From contig BTPG01000002.1 of NCBI GenBank assembly GCA_036245525.1, forward strand, positions 166,863,501 to 166,927,500: a stretch of 64,000 nucleotides of DNA. The letters run 5' to 3'. Within the stretch, counting starts at the first letter, position 1. Each line of letters opens with the position of its first letter. The translations under genes and the position numbers were made by a program. Under the pieces are notes generated by a model that ran no database searches, was not told the origin of the DNA, and saw only the letters and a list, made by a program, of their open reading frames with translations. Below are positions 50,226 to 61,339 of the stretch, piece by piece. The DNA is from Semisulcospira habei. Lineage: Eukaryota > Mollusca > Gastropoda > Semisulcospiridae.

Positions 50226-50449
50226 GAAGAAATATTAAAACCAGTATGCAATGCAGTATAGTGGATAGAAGTGATTGTAATGAATTATGTCAGGTGCTTT
50301 TCAAACAGGTATGTTTCTTAGTTTTTACTTTACTTAGGTAACATCCTTGAGTGTATGCAGTTCCAGTGGAAGCGAGTTCCATGTTCTGGGCCCCACATGA
50401 TTAAAAGCATGATCACATTTTCTGTGCTATACAGTCGTGTAGGAAGGCA

Positions 50450-50571
50450 AAATGAATTTTTCTCTAAAATGAATTTTCTCCAAAAATGAATTTTTCTCTA
50501 AAAATGAATTTTTCTCTAAAATGTTTTTTTTTGAAAAATGAATTTTTCTTTAAAATAATTTTGTTTGAAAA
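50450..50571. repeat. Expanded left terminus of E7
   Basis: AATGAATTTTTCTCTAAAA recurs about four to five times with small changes before AAATACTTACCGATGG. Other DIRS copies have one such unit. Confidence 0.85.
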
Positions 50572-50892
50572 ATACTTACCGATGGTATTACTAATAGGAA
50601 TGGTTTCTTAGCTAGACTAATTTTAGCCAAAATTGTTGTGTACGAGTATGGCCGTGATGGCAGGTGAGGGGTGCCATAGCCTAGGCGGTAACCCGAGTAG
50701 CCTCCCTTCCAACCCAACCGCGCATGCGCCCAGCTCTCTTCTCACCAGTTTCTGAGCGGACCAGCGGCAAGCGGGGCAGGTGGGAGGGACCTTCGAGTAA
50801 TACCATCAGTAAGTATTTTTTGAAAAAATTTATTTTAAAGAAAAATTCATTTGTTTCCTCAAAACACATTACTGATGGTATTACTAATAGGA
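50572..50892. repeat. Left ITR (50572-50770) and ICR (50796-50892) of E7
   Basis: The ITR pairs with 57694-57895 through GTAACCCGAGTAGCCTCCCT and CCGCGCATGCGCCC. The ICR reverse complement gives GTGTTTTGAGGAAACAAATG into AATTTTTCTTTAAAATAA. Confidence 0.88.
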
Positions 50893-50999
50893 AGAATCCA
50901 AAGAGTAGGCGGGTGCCGTTATAACGCCCCTAACCCACGCCTAGAGGCTACTAGAGCCGCCCTCCCTAAGCAACCTCCCTCTAATTTTAGCAAAGATAC

Positions 51000-51900
51000 T
51001 TATGGCGCCAAGGGCATGGGGAGGGAGTGTTGCGCCGCCACGAAGTCTCCCACCAGCAAGATGTTCTGGCGCTGGCTGGAGAGGTCCCGCAGGTAGAAGC
51101 GGGCAAAGGTTGTCTCCGCTCGCCATCCTACGGTCGCCACAATGTCTTTGACAGCAGAGTTGCAGTCGACTGCAAGGCTTGCGGCCATGGCTCTGACCTC
51201 GTGTGCCCTGATGATCAATCGTTTGGCTTTATCAGGGGTGAGGTCCTGGTAGGTGGAGCGTATTACCCAACGGAGCCAGGAGGATAGCGTTAGGGCTGAG
51301 TTGTCATTTTTACCTGGGGACAGAGGGAGGGGTGGGCGGGCGTTTCCCCTGCGAAGCGGCTTGGTCCGGCGCAGGTATACGCTTAAGGCCCTCACCGGGT
51401 CCTGTTGTCTGGACTCCCAGGTGAGCCTGGGTCTCTCAATGGTTGAATGGTGACCAACTGCGGGGCAGCCAAGGCGCTAGGTTCTTGGCGAGAACGCCGT
51501 GTCAGGTAGCAGTAGTGCCGAGCCGTCCGTGCGGAACTGCAACAAGCGGGGTGTGCTGATTGGGCGTGCAGCTCCCTGACCTTGGACGCCGACGCGAGGG
51601 CCAGTAGGAAGCAGGTCTCCAGTGTCACATCTGGTAGTCTTGCCAACTGGATCAGTTCGAAGCGGGTCGAGAAGAGCCAAGTAAGGACAGGCCAAGACAG
51701 GTCCCATCGCGGCAACAGGGAGCGAAGGGTGGGACGTTGTAGACCAAAGTGGGCCATCAGGTCGGCGAGGTCTTGCAGTTGTCCGGGTCGGGACGTCCCA
51801 AGAGTCGGTACGTGTCAGCGACCATGACATGTAGCCGCAAATGGTGATCGGTGCTAACACTGGCAGGTGAACCGCTAGGAAGGTATCCACCAGCTGAGTT
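51000..51900 (-). pseudogene. E7 tyrosine recombinase
   Basis: The C-terminal frame 51000-51395 holds LIIRAHEVRAMAASLAVDCN (HxxR), IVATVGWRAETTFARFYLRD (Tyr) and a normal end AAQHSLPMPLAP. Upstream, Arg I reads SASKVRELHAQS instead of SRVSELHALS, and frames change near 51450 and 51760. Confidence 0.8.
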
Positions 51901-53800
51901 CTGTCAAATGCGGGGGAGAGGCGCATGCCGTCAAACAGTTGCACAGGATTCGCCCCTTCCCTTCGTAGAATCGTCTGGTCAAGATTCCCCGGGCTGTAGG
52001 GAAGCTGCCACTGTCGCACCTGAGAAGCCTCTGGAGTCGAGGGCTTGACGCAAAATCTCCGGGCGTGAAGGAGGAGCCGTTTGGGACACGGGTGGTACAG
52101 TGCCTGTCGTGAATGCTGAGCATCATGCGCGGGGTGGGAAACCGCAGCAGTGGAGTCGTGGCGAGGTCCAGGCGGCCGGTGGTCCACAACTTGGTCCAGC
52201 AGAACGGGCCACCCGGAACGGAATCGCGTTGTACCCACTGAGCTTCAGTAGAACTTAGGGACGCGCACCGGCAGCGTAGGCGACCAGGCCGTCGCATGGG
52301 ATGGAGGAAGCATTGACTGGCCAGGCAAGCGGGTCTGGAATCGGCGAGATGAAGCGGGGAAGCTGTCGATCTCATCTCGGCGCGATCAGGGGAAGTGTCC
52401 GCTGCGCAGATCACCCGAACGATGTCTGGACGGCCCGTCCACTCTGAGCGAAGAAGCAGGCCACGACGCGCGAGGAGTCGGCAGGTCATGCGGAAGCCCC
52501 GGGAAGTCTCTTGCTCAGAAGTGATGTCACGATCTTCGCACCAACGTAGATGCAGAGGAGGTAGTACAGGGAGAGGAGGCGTGCCCCACCTGCTTCTGAA
52601 GTAGTCGACCACTGTGGCACCGTCGGAGGGGGCGAGAAGCTCCTGGCCTCGGGGATGTCGTGGACCACCGGCCGCCTCGGGGACGAGGCACCCGAAGCTG
52701 AACAAGTAAGACTGGAGGCCATCCGGCGGAGGCAGGGTGGGGTCTTGGTAACAGTGGAGCGCTCCTGGTGGCGGGACTTGTGTCAATGCGAGGGACATCT
52801 CGGGAGGAGGGGAGGAGGTGAGAACTCCCATTGCGCGCCGGTCGGGATCCGTCCCGTGAAGAAGGTGAGGGCGTAGCATCGGTCGCACCGGAACCTGAGA
52901 CTCGAGATTGCCTGCCGAGGGTTGTCCGGGGGGAAGCAGGAGTCGCTAAGGCGGGGCCAGTAGAGACATCAAGGGGGGAGAAGGTCCGCCGTGGAACTTA
53001 CCCATCCATGACGCCGAAGTCCCCGTCTGGCGGAGTACATCTGTTCTTGGGACAGCCGCTGCGCTGGGTTCACGAAGAGCTGCGTTCGCTGCTTCAGAAG
53101 CTGCCCTTCGTGAGGTCGTTGCGAGGTCCCATCCCGGGTAGAGAAGCGGCACTAAGGCGAGAGGTTGAACTTGCCGATGTAGACCAGGTACCATGTCAGC
53201 CTAGGGGATTCTAAGTGCGTCTTGATCCATCTCAAGGAGGGCTCCAACCGATTCCGCGAGGGGATCGTCTAGGGATGTTGATGTGGAGCACGAAGACATC
53301 CGACTGGTCCTGTCTGCAATGGAGTACAGCCACGGTAGAACCCTCAGAGGCTGCGAGAGCCATCGGAGGGAGTACCCGACCCCGGCAGGTCACGCCGTCA
53401 GGGGTAAGTGGAGGGAACGGCTAGAGGCGGCGTCCTCTTCTCCTTCCTGGGGAAGACTAGAACGCAACGCCGTCCGAGGAGGACTCCGACCAGCTCTGTA
53501 TCATCTAGGAAGTCACCGAGTCCGGGCTGAAGGCCCAGTCCAAGTCTGCACTGAGGCGAAGTCTCGGGTGGGCTCCCCGCCGAAGGACGGGGCGGTGATG
53601 AACTGGTACACGTGGTGCGCACGTCGACTGTTGTAGCCGATACCAAGTCGGGAGGTCAAAGCGCAGGGAGCAACTTAAGTCCCTGTTCACACGAAGTGGA
53701 AGCCGACAAGGCATCAACCCAAGAGTGGTAAGCAGCGGGGTAGGAGAAGACCTGAAGCCAGGAAGCTCGTAACTGCGGCTAGAGGAGGGAGTGTCTCCGA
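51900..53800 (-). pseudogene. E7 RT/RNase H region, heavily decayed
   Basis: Only fragments remain: GATVVDYF near 52590 (LSDNSTVVAY in relatives), LRWCEDRDITSEQ, LRSEWTGRPDIVRVICA and TPRMMLS-type blocks at 52100-52570, and FHHRPVLRRG near 53590. No continuous RT palm can be read. The order still matches other copies. Confidence 0.65.
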
Positions 53801-55896
53801 TCCTTGAAGCTCAGAACGATAGAGGCTCAGTCCTTTACTTCTTCTCGAACACCGTCATGGAGTTTGGTTCTCGAGAAACTGTGATCTTCTGTATCGCCTC
53901 CGCAGGCCAGTACAGTTGCTCAGTCATGCGTAGTCAAGTGCCGTCTTCGCAGGCAGACATGCCAAGACCCGGGGCCGGAGAAAAACATGCAGGCACCCTG
54001 TCGTCGCCGAAGCTACTAAGGAATAACGGCTCGTTAGCTGACAGCGCTTAACTTACCTTCCAGCTGTAAGCGCTTGCAAAGTGTACACGTCACCAGACCA
54101 GTAGTGGCTGGAAGCCGTCCCGGAGGCGGGGTGTCGAGCCGAGGTCAAGGCTGCGCTCGCAGTATTCTGTGTGTCGCGCGGGACGCCCACGGCCTGCAGT
54201 CTCATCCTGTCCCGTGTAAAAGCACCGTCCCTGGGATGGATGCCGTATCACCGTGCTGGGCTGGCAGGCGTATGGCGCAACCAGTGTAGGCCTAGACGAC
54301 CTGCCCGGAAGCGACAGACGAGAGGCCGCCGCTCCTGTAGTCTCGCCCGGGGCGACAGTACCTGTAACGGACTTGAGGCGGAACACTGCTGTTGGACTTG
54401 TGGAAGGATCGGTCGACCTAAGTCTAGTCCCGACGGACGTCCGCTAGGTTCTTCCCACTCTGTGGTTCATACGCACTGTCCTGAGGGTAGACAGGGCGTG
54501 TGAATCGGCGTGAACCCAGCTCATCTCTAATTAACCTGGCGAGCGGGCGTCCGCAAGCCCAGCAGAATTGTCCAGTCGTGCACTCCTTCCATCGACCCTC
54601 CGCCGCGAGGAGGCCCCAGACGCCTGGGCAGATAACCGCCAACGACAAATTCCTGAAAGAGTGGGACGCCGATCATCTGTGCTGGACTAGAGTCGAAGAT
54701 TGGGGGGCCCACACGTCGCGGGCCAACCTCATACTGGGTCTTCTCCGAACTTATAAGTTGGTTGGCACCGGCCGATGTCCTAGGCATAGTGCCCGTCCTG
54801 CTGCCTAAGTCACGCAAATGCAGTATGGCTTAGCATTCTCGTCCCGCCGAAGGTATAGGCACTTACCAAGGCCGGGACATCTATCTTGTCTGTGCTGGCG
54901 TATACCCCAGGTTGCAGCGGACGAGTGGCCCGGCATGACGTCTCGTCGCGATGCCGCGCCGTGTCTACCGCTGTCAGCCGAGAATGGGAGCGCGTCCGGT
55001 CGAGTCCCCGAACGCTAACTCTGGAGAGCCGACTCTGTGCTGGACTCTAGTCATGGGCGAGGAGGTGGCAGTGACTGGACCATCCTGTTGCGTGCGAGTC
55101 TCCACAACCTGGTAGACCGCCCTCGGTGGGTCTGTGACGACTACCGGCGCCCTCGTATCTGATCTCGTGCCGAAAGGCGTCACTACCGAGTAGAGGCCAC
55201 TCGACGGGACCGTGATGGCTGCTGGTGTTTTTGCCTTGAGGCCTAGCTCGCGGCACTCGAGGATACATGACCGAACAGAGACCACTCGACGGGACTGTGG
55301 TGGCTGCCGGTATTAGAGCTTAGGCTCGCGGCCTGGGCCGCAGCGTTGAAGGCTCTACCACCTGGTAAGGGCCATTCGTCGGGTCTGTGGTGCGTACCGG
55401 TGTTGGATCTTTCCCCCGTGCTGGTGTCGGCCATTCGCGGCGGTAGAAGCTCCATAGCTGGTTCCACTGCTCTTCCAGTCAGGGGCATCACCGCCGGGTA
55501 GAGACCACTCAATGGGACTGTGGTGGCTACCGGTGCTTGTCTCGAGGCCTAGCCCGAGGACCCTTGACCGAACAGAGACCACTCGACGGGACTGTGGTGG
55601 CTGCCGGTACTAGAGCTCGAGCTCGCGGCCTAAGTCGCAGCGCTGAATGCTCTATCACCCAGTAAGGGCCACTCGACGGGTCTGTGGCGCGTACCGGTGT
55701 TGGATCTTTTCCCCGTGGCGGTGTCGGCCGCTCGTGGCAGTAGAAGTTCCATAGCTGGGTCCACTGTTCTTCCAGCCATGGGGCACAGACCAGGCACGGG
55801 TGGGTGGAGGCACATCTGAAACAGGGCAGACAAACGGCATGCTCGTGACTAGGCCACTGGAACTGCCCACATCACGTGCAGGTGCGGACTTGCCAA
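53800..55896 (-). pseudogene. E7 gag with tandem modules
   Basis: Exon 2 starts at 55896 after ATGTTTTGCAG: S-WQVRTCT, a stop, then CGQFQWPSHEHAVCLPCFRC and ASTHPCLVC. From about 55040 to 55760 four to five units of roughly 130 bp recur, each with CCACTCGACGGGACTGTGGT and GGCCTA..CGCGGC-type blocks. The remainder has no clear frame. Confidence 0.7.
55040..55760. repeat. Tandem modules of about 130 bp in E7 gag
   Basis: Landmark CCACTCGACGGG (or CCATTCGTCGGG, CCACTCAATGGG) appears at about 55197, 55287, 55371, 55505, 55576 and 55669, with alternating GTGGCTGCCGGT and GTGCGTACCGGT continuations. Confidence 0.75.
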
Positions 55897-56117
55897 CTGC
55901 AAAACATATTGCAAAAAGACATGCGAGCGAGCGTGCCCCCGCAGGCCCGCAATATGAATCCGCGTGTAAGAACAAAGTTTAAGTGCACAGCACATGCCGA
56001 CGCCCGGCGCTCTATCCCCCTTTTGAGCGCCCGAAGTAGGCAATAACTGAGGTTTTACTTTGCCATCCGAAGAAGCAGGGCACCAACACAGGTCGAAGAC
56101 CAACCAGAACACTGCGG

Positions 56118-57091
56118 AGTCCAGGAGCCGAAATCATGTCGGGACTTTTCATTAACAGGACCACAAACCCAATCGTCCTTTTAGGAACGGTCCCGTAAAC
56201 AACGCCAGTCAAATGGAATTCATGACGGGCTCGCAGAAGGAATTTACAGGGACGGCAGCTAAAGTCCCAACTATTTATATACTAGTGACCTTGACTTATT
56301 TTTGGGGGGAAGCCCTCCCAATGCGCATGCGCAGCCTCTAGTTTTGTCCTACGGGCATCTGGAAATCATCGTTAAGGGGTCGGCATAACTGCAACTGACC
56401 CACCGATGGGTATAACCCAAACCCACCGTTGTCGGAGAGACATAGATCCTCATACTATGGGAGCCTACTAGGTACTCCTTACCTAACTGGAAAAAGGAAT
56501 TTAAAGAACAAACAAAATCGTGGAAGCAAAATCAGATTTGTTAAAAACGCTGAACACAGTATTGTACACAGGATATATATGCGCATGATTACTTAGGCTG
56601 GGGGCATAGCTACCCCTATGCCACTGACCGTGCATCGCACTACGACTTTCAGAGTGGTAGAAAGGTGGTTGTAACAGTACGTAGCTACGAAAGTCAGCCT
56701 GACATGATTCGCCACATCCACTTCGTCTTTTACCGCATCAATTATATCAAAAATCTGTTGACGCGTAAATCTAAACTTCTTGTGCAGCTTTACATCGTCG
56801 TAGTGGTCCAAAGGGTTAGTTCTATCCCTGAAAATGCGGTCCCTCCTTCTCAGTTGTGCTCGAAGAATAGCCAGCAGTAAGGGCGCAGCCATCTTGGAAT
56901 ACGACTTACAACGGGACTTTAGCTAAGTTAAAGGAGGGGTGTTGTGCCTCTAACTTACGGGCCCTTAGATGACGTCAGTCGGGACAACAAGTGCTTCATG
57001 AATCCCATTGGAACCGCTTTTCCGGGTCGGTAGGAAACAACAGGCCGATAGATACCTAAAAGTCCCGTCATGATTTCGGCTCCAGGACCCA
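56118..57091 (-). mobile_element. Harbinger-like DNA transposon remnant inside the E7 leader
   Basis: TCCAGGAGCCGAAATCATGT CGGGACTTTT at 56118-56147 is inverted at 57062-57091 with about two mismatches. The interior carries the transposase fragment 56593-56892. The length (974 bp) is short for an autonomous element. I could not read a 3-bp TWA-type target duplication with certainty. It lies just upstream of the presumed E7 gag start. Confidence 0.7.
56593..56892 (-). pseudogene. PIF/Harbinger transposase N-terminal fragment
   Basis: Frame MAAPLLLAILRAQLRRRDRI then FRDRTNPLDHYDDVKLHKKF and RFTRQQIFDIIDAV. The R.R.FRDR.NPLD.YDD....R.RF pattern followed by a short helix is typical of the start of HARBI1-like DDE nucleases. 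The part after residue 60 is not recognisable and the catalytic domain is missing. Confidence 0.7.
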
Positions 57092-57693
57092 CAGCTGAAG
57101 GCAGGATCGACGCAATCCCGGTCCTTGACAGGCGTCCACGCAGGCGCCGCTGGCACGCCCGGTTCCAGATGCTAGGAACACCGCCGAGGAAATTCAGGAA
57201 GCGTCCACCTACACCAGACACCCTGAAGATAGTCCTGTCGCCAAGCAGAAAGTTCAGGACACACGACGTGCGAAATCGCCACAAACAGTCTGGCACCGAG
57301 GCGCGTGAGCACAGTTCACAAGACGCCATGGTCACGTCAGGTCTAAGGCACAAAGACCGACGAGGAAAATTCCCAAAGGAAAGCGTCCAAGCCTAACACC
57401 GGGCACTCCGAGGCTAGCAGTAGAGCGAAGGAGAAAGTTCAGGACACACGAAGTGCGTAACACACTACGGCCAGACCGGCCTCGAGGCGCGTGAGCACAG
57501 TTCACAGGGTGCCGCTGTCTCGTCAGGTCTAAGGCACAAACACCGACGAAGAAAGTCCCACAAGAAAGCGTCCAAGCCTACATAAGGCAAAGCGTAGGGT
57601 AACACCTCCACTAAAACCCTACGACCGGTTTCCACAACTTTACACAGTCCGAAGTTAGAGTCATAGACGTACACAACCTTCCACTGTCTAGCA

Positions 57694-57895
57694 AAGAAAC
57701 TGACTGGTGTGCTAAGCGCTGGGCGCATGCGCGGTTGGATGGGAAGGGAGGCTACTCGGGTTACCGCCTAGGCTATGGCGCCCCTCACCTGCCATCATGG
57801 CCATACTCGTACACAACAATTTTGGGCTAAAATTAGACTAGCTAAGAAACCATTCCTATTAGTAATACCATCGGTAATGTGTTTTGAGGAAACAA
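57694..57895. repeat. Right ITR of E7
   Basis: Inverted partner of 50572-50770; ends GTGTTTTGAGGAAACAA. Confidence 0.88.
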
Positions 57896-59152
57896 TTGTC
57901 AATCATTTTTCTATATTATTGCAAAGTTTCGTATATATTCATTACTTTGACTCGGCATACGAAGCAAAAGAGCGCACACGCTGCCTCTGTGTACGAGCTA
58001 ATGCGTGTTCGGAGAATGATGTGCACAAACGATAGCGAGGCTGTAGTTGTACCATGTGCTTCGGCGAAAATATATCGTCAGATTTAACCAATCTACCGAC
58101 TTCAGATGAAAATATCGATATGTAATACCATTTTTTGATTGATCTGTACATTGCTAGTTTTTACATTTGCTTTTCAATTGTATTCGAAGTGTTTCTTTTG
58201 AGCAAGCATCGGTGCTGTCTTGCGAGGTAAACAAAGCGTGTTGGGTTATCGTCGGAAATACCGAATATAATTTTCTCTTTCACAAGAAAGTATGAATTAA
58301 ACATTATTATTTTATAAAAGATGTTAAGGTACGTTTATATTTAAGTCATGATCTTCTGGTGGTCGTAGACTTTGAGATAAATTTATTTTTGGGGAAGTCA
58401 CGTGACCTTGTTTTTCGTCTGCTACTACTACAGTATGATGAAGTACTTTCTTTTTTTAGATCAGTGTGTAGTTTTCTGTCCGTGATTTGTATAGACAAGC
58501 AAATTTCATGCAAGTGTTAAAATTATAATTCAACAATTTGAATAGTTGATATTGCTGGTGATCAATTTTGTGTTGTTTGTCAATTTTTATATATATATTT
58601 TTTATTGGATTGGGGGGGGGGGGGGGGAGGGTGGGGGTGGTGGGGGGGTGGGTGATGGCAAAAAAATTTTCCTCTTTGTTTGTAGTCTATCCTGTTTTAT
58701 TATTCAGATCTCATTATCCTGATCATTTTGATGTTTAAATGATGTTTTTCCGATAGGTCTCATTTTTCTAATTCCAATGATATCAAGTTGAAAATAATCG
58801 GACAATTAGATCAAAAGTTATGAATTAATTTGTTTGGTTTTTTTTGCATGCCTTTTTGGCAACAGTGAAAATTGAATGATTTGGCATTTTTGGAATTTCA
58901 CAGAACCAACCTTATAGTGATAATGATACTAAATTTTACAACAATCAACTCTTTTTAGTAATCTGTGACAGCCTAGTCTTTTTCGAGGCTCTTGAACTAG
59001 GGCATCTTGCTGAAAATGATCCTCAAACTTATTAAAATCACTGATTTTGATGGCTGAAAATCAACAAAACACAAGAAAAATCATATCTTGGGTTGTAATT
59101 AAGATAGAAACATATTTACAAATGTGATCATGTAACTTAAAAAATCACTTTG
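57896..59152. other. AT-rich host intron
   Basis: Long AT-rich stretch with a G-rich tract at 58611-58650. No coding frame, repeat border or RNA gene is recognised. Confidence 0.55.
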
Positions 59153-59199
59153 GAGTACCTACTATTAGTAATGCCATTGGTAAGGATTTTGAGGAAACA
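59153..59199. repeat. Solo remnant of a DIRS right tip
   Basis: TACCTACTATTAGTAATGCC then ATTGGTAAGGATTTTGAGGA AACA matches the outer 45 bp of the E1/E2 right ITR, with no element attached on its left. It is either a deletion scar or a one-ended recombination product. Confidence 0.75.
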
Positions 59200-59465
59200 G
59201 TCACGCTATCTAGCTGCCAAATGCTGCCTAACTCTTCTATCTGGTTACAGGTGCACTCTGTGCAATTTCTGACCTATTTCTGAATCGGTGATAAGCTCAG
59301 CAGACAAATTTCTGAAAATCAGAAGTATGTTAAGAACTGTGCATCTGTTGACGAAAACAGTGGATTAACATTTGCCTACTAAGTAGGGCTTTTAATCTAC
59401 TGTTTGGGTAAAAAGATGTACAGTTATTTTACCTTCTTCTGACATACGAAAACCATTTGTCTCAC

Positions 59466-59616
59466 CTGTCAGCCTCATCCAAAACAAGGATTTCCACAGA
59501 AGTCAGAGAGAAGGAGGGCGTGTTGTGTAGGTGGTCGATAAGTCGACCCGGTGTGGCGACGACAATGTCAGGACCCATGCGCAATGCAGCTGCCTGGCTT
59601 TGAAGATCAAGGCCAC
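59466..59616 (-). CDS. DDX27: DDX27-like helicase exon: GG, motif Ib and DEAD box
   Basis: 151 nt, acceptor TTTTCTACGCAG, donor GTGAGAC. It encodes [40 protein letters not shown] and [10 protein letters not shown], plus AG of Arg. The GG doublet, TPGR (Ib) and DEAD (II, Walker B, Mg-ATP) are intact. I chose the internal acceptor because it gives the family sequence from the first codon and the right phase; the frame upstream of it has no family similarity. The Q motif and Walker A exons must lie beyond 64000. Confidence 0.96.
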
Positions 59617-59829
59617 CTGCGTAGAAAATGGCATCAAATTCTTTAACAGCATTCTCAGGGACCATGAGTATAACTAAGTCTAAGCAAGTGAGTCCCTTGG
59701 CCTGTCTATAAGCGGTGGTATACAAATGTGCCACCTCTATGGCAATGTAAATTTAAAAAAACAAAAAACAGAAGAGCAACTGATGATTTGAAAAATGAAT
59801 TTTTCATTAAAATGCATTTTTTTGAAAAA

Positions 59830-60153
59830 TACTTACCGATGGTATTACATATAGGAAAGGCACTTAGCTAGCATAATTTTAGCCCAAAAATTGGTTGTGT
59901 CCGTATACGGTATCGTTGGCAGGAGTGGGGCGCCATAGACCAGGTCACAACCCGAATAGCCTCCCCTTACTCCCATCCGGTACAAGATTACCCGGCATAC
60001 CCCAGTTTAGTTTCTTAGCGAACTGTCGGCAAGCGGGGCAGGTGGGAGGGACCTTCGAGTAATACCATCGGTAAGTATTTTTCAAAAAAATGTATTTTAA
60101 TGAAAAATTCATTTGTTTTCTCAAAACACATTACCGATGGTATTACATATAGG
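59830..60153. repeat. Left ITR (59830-60045) and ICR (60057-60153) of E8
   Basis: ICR reverse complement reads GTGTTTTGAGAAAACAAATG into AATTTTTCATTAAAATAC, reproducing the E8-specific TTTTTCATT variant of its own left tip. Confidence 0.9.
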
Positions 60154-60272
60154 AAGAATCCCGAAGAGGAGGTGGGTGCCGCTATAATGCCCCTACTGCC
60201 AACGACACAGCCCTCAGACCCGCCCTCCTGCAGCAAAACTCCCGATAATTTTAGCTAAGATACTTACGGCGC

Positions 60273-61330
60273 CTATGGCGCCGGGAGGGAGTGTTGGGCC
60301 GCTGCGATGTCTCCCACCAGCGTGAGGTTCTGCCGATGGGTGGAGAGGTCCCTCAGGTAGAATCGGGCAAATGTGGACTCAGCTCGCCATCCCACTGCTG
60401 CCACAATGTCCTTGACTGCACAGTTGCGGTCGAAAGCGAGACTTGTGGCCATGGCTCTGACCTCGTGCGCCCTGATGTGCATACGGTGGGCCGCGTCTGG
60501 GGCGAGGTCTTGATAGGCCGAGCGGATCACCCAACGGATCCATGAGGAGATGGTCTGGGCTGATATGTCATGTCTACCTGGGCACAAAGGGAGAAATAGG
60601 CGGGTACGTCCTCTGCGCAGAGGCTTGGTCTGGCGCAGGTACACACGTAAGGCTCTCACCGGGTCCTGTTGTCTGGTCTCCCGGGTGGAGTCTGTCACAC
60701 GTAACGGGCGAATGGTCATCATCTGCGGAGCCGTCAAGGGCGACCGCGTCTTAGCCAGGAAGGATGATTCAGGTAGCAGTTGTACGGAGCCATCTGTCCG
60801 GAACTGCAGGCAATCTGAGCGTGTGGACAGCGCGTGAAGCTCACTGACCCTGGAAGCCGTAGCTAGGGCCAACAGGAAGCACGTCTTTCGAGTTACGTCC
60901 GGTAAGCGCCAACTACAGGGGTTCAAAACAGACGGAGTTGAGCCACGTCAGCACCCAAGGTAGGTCCCATCTAGGCAACAGCGAACGCAGCGCCGGGCGT
61001 TGTAGACCGAAGTGCGCCATCAGATCAGCGAGGTCCTTGCAGGCACCAGGATCGGTTCGGCCCAGATGATGGTAGGTGTCCGTGATCATGGCAAGGTATC
61101 CCCGAATGGTAATAGGCGCCAATCCAAGGAAGTTGAAAAGCCAGGGGAAGAACTCCGCCAACTGGGGTATCATCAAATCAGTGGGGGGTAGGTTGTTGTC
61201 ACCACACCAGTCGCATAGCACTCTCCACTTTCCCTCATAAACTCATCTGGTAGAGGGTCTGCGCGCAGTAGCGACAGCTTCCACTGTCGCACTAGAGAAG
61301 CCTCTTCTGGCGAGGGCTTGCCGCACAACC
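60273..61330 (-). pseudogene. E8 tyrosine recombinase, one or two frameshifts
   Basis: C-terminal frame 60273-60926: TASRVSELHALS (Arg I), HIRAHEVRAMATSLAFDRNC (HxxR), VAAVGWRAESTFARFYLRDL (Tyr), end AAQHSLPAP. N-terminal frame 60913-61221: LAEFFPWLFNFLGLAPITIR and GYLAMITDTYHHLGRTDPGA. The frames join at about 60915 with a shift, and a second change occurs near 61235. Confidence 0.87.
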
Positions 61331-61339
61331 TCCGGCCAC

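Larger units (their letters stand above)
50450..57895 (-). mobile_element. DIRS-type retrotransposon E7, old copy
   Basis: 7446 bp including a Harbinger-like insertion, in the intron between 50092 and 59466. The left terminus is expanded to about 120 bp by repeated AATGAATTTTTCTCTAAA units. The right tip is GAGGAAACAA. ITRs differ at about half a dozen positions in 150 bp. The RT and gag parts need many frames, so this is among the oldest copies; only the recombinase C-terminus is clean. Confidence 0.9.

Noticed and set aside
53800..55600. Possible unknown genes in the 53.8-55.6 kb region
   Set aside because: Position between the E7 RT remnant and the E7 finger exon, together with gag-like tandem modules, shows this is decayed E7 gag.
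59617..59734. Upstream extension of the DEAD-box exon frame ([14 protein letters not shown] and following)
   Set aside because: A good acceptor (TTTTCTACGCAG) lies at 59617 and gives the family sequence from its first codon in the correct phase; the extension has no helicase similarity and is intron.
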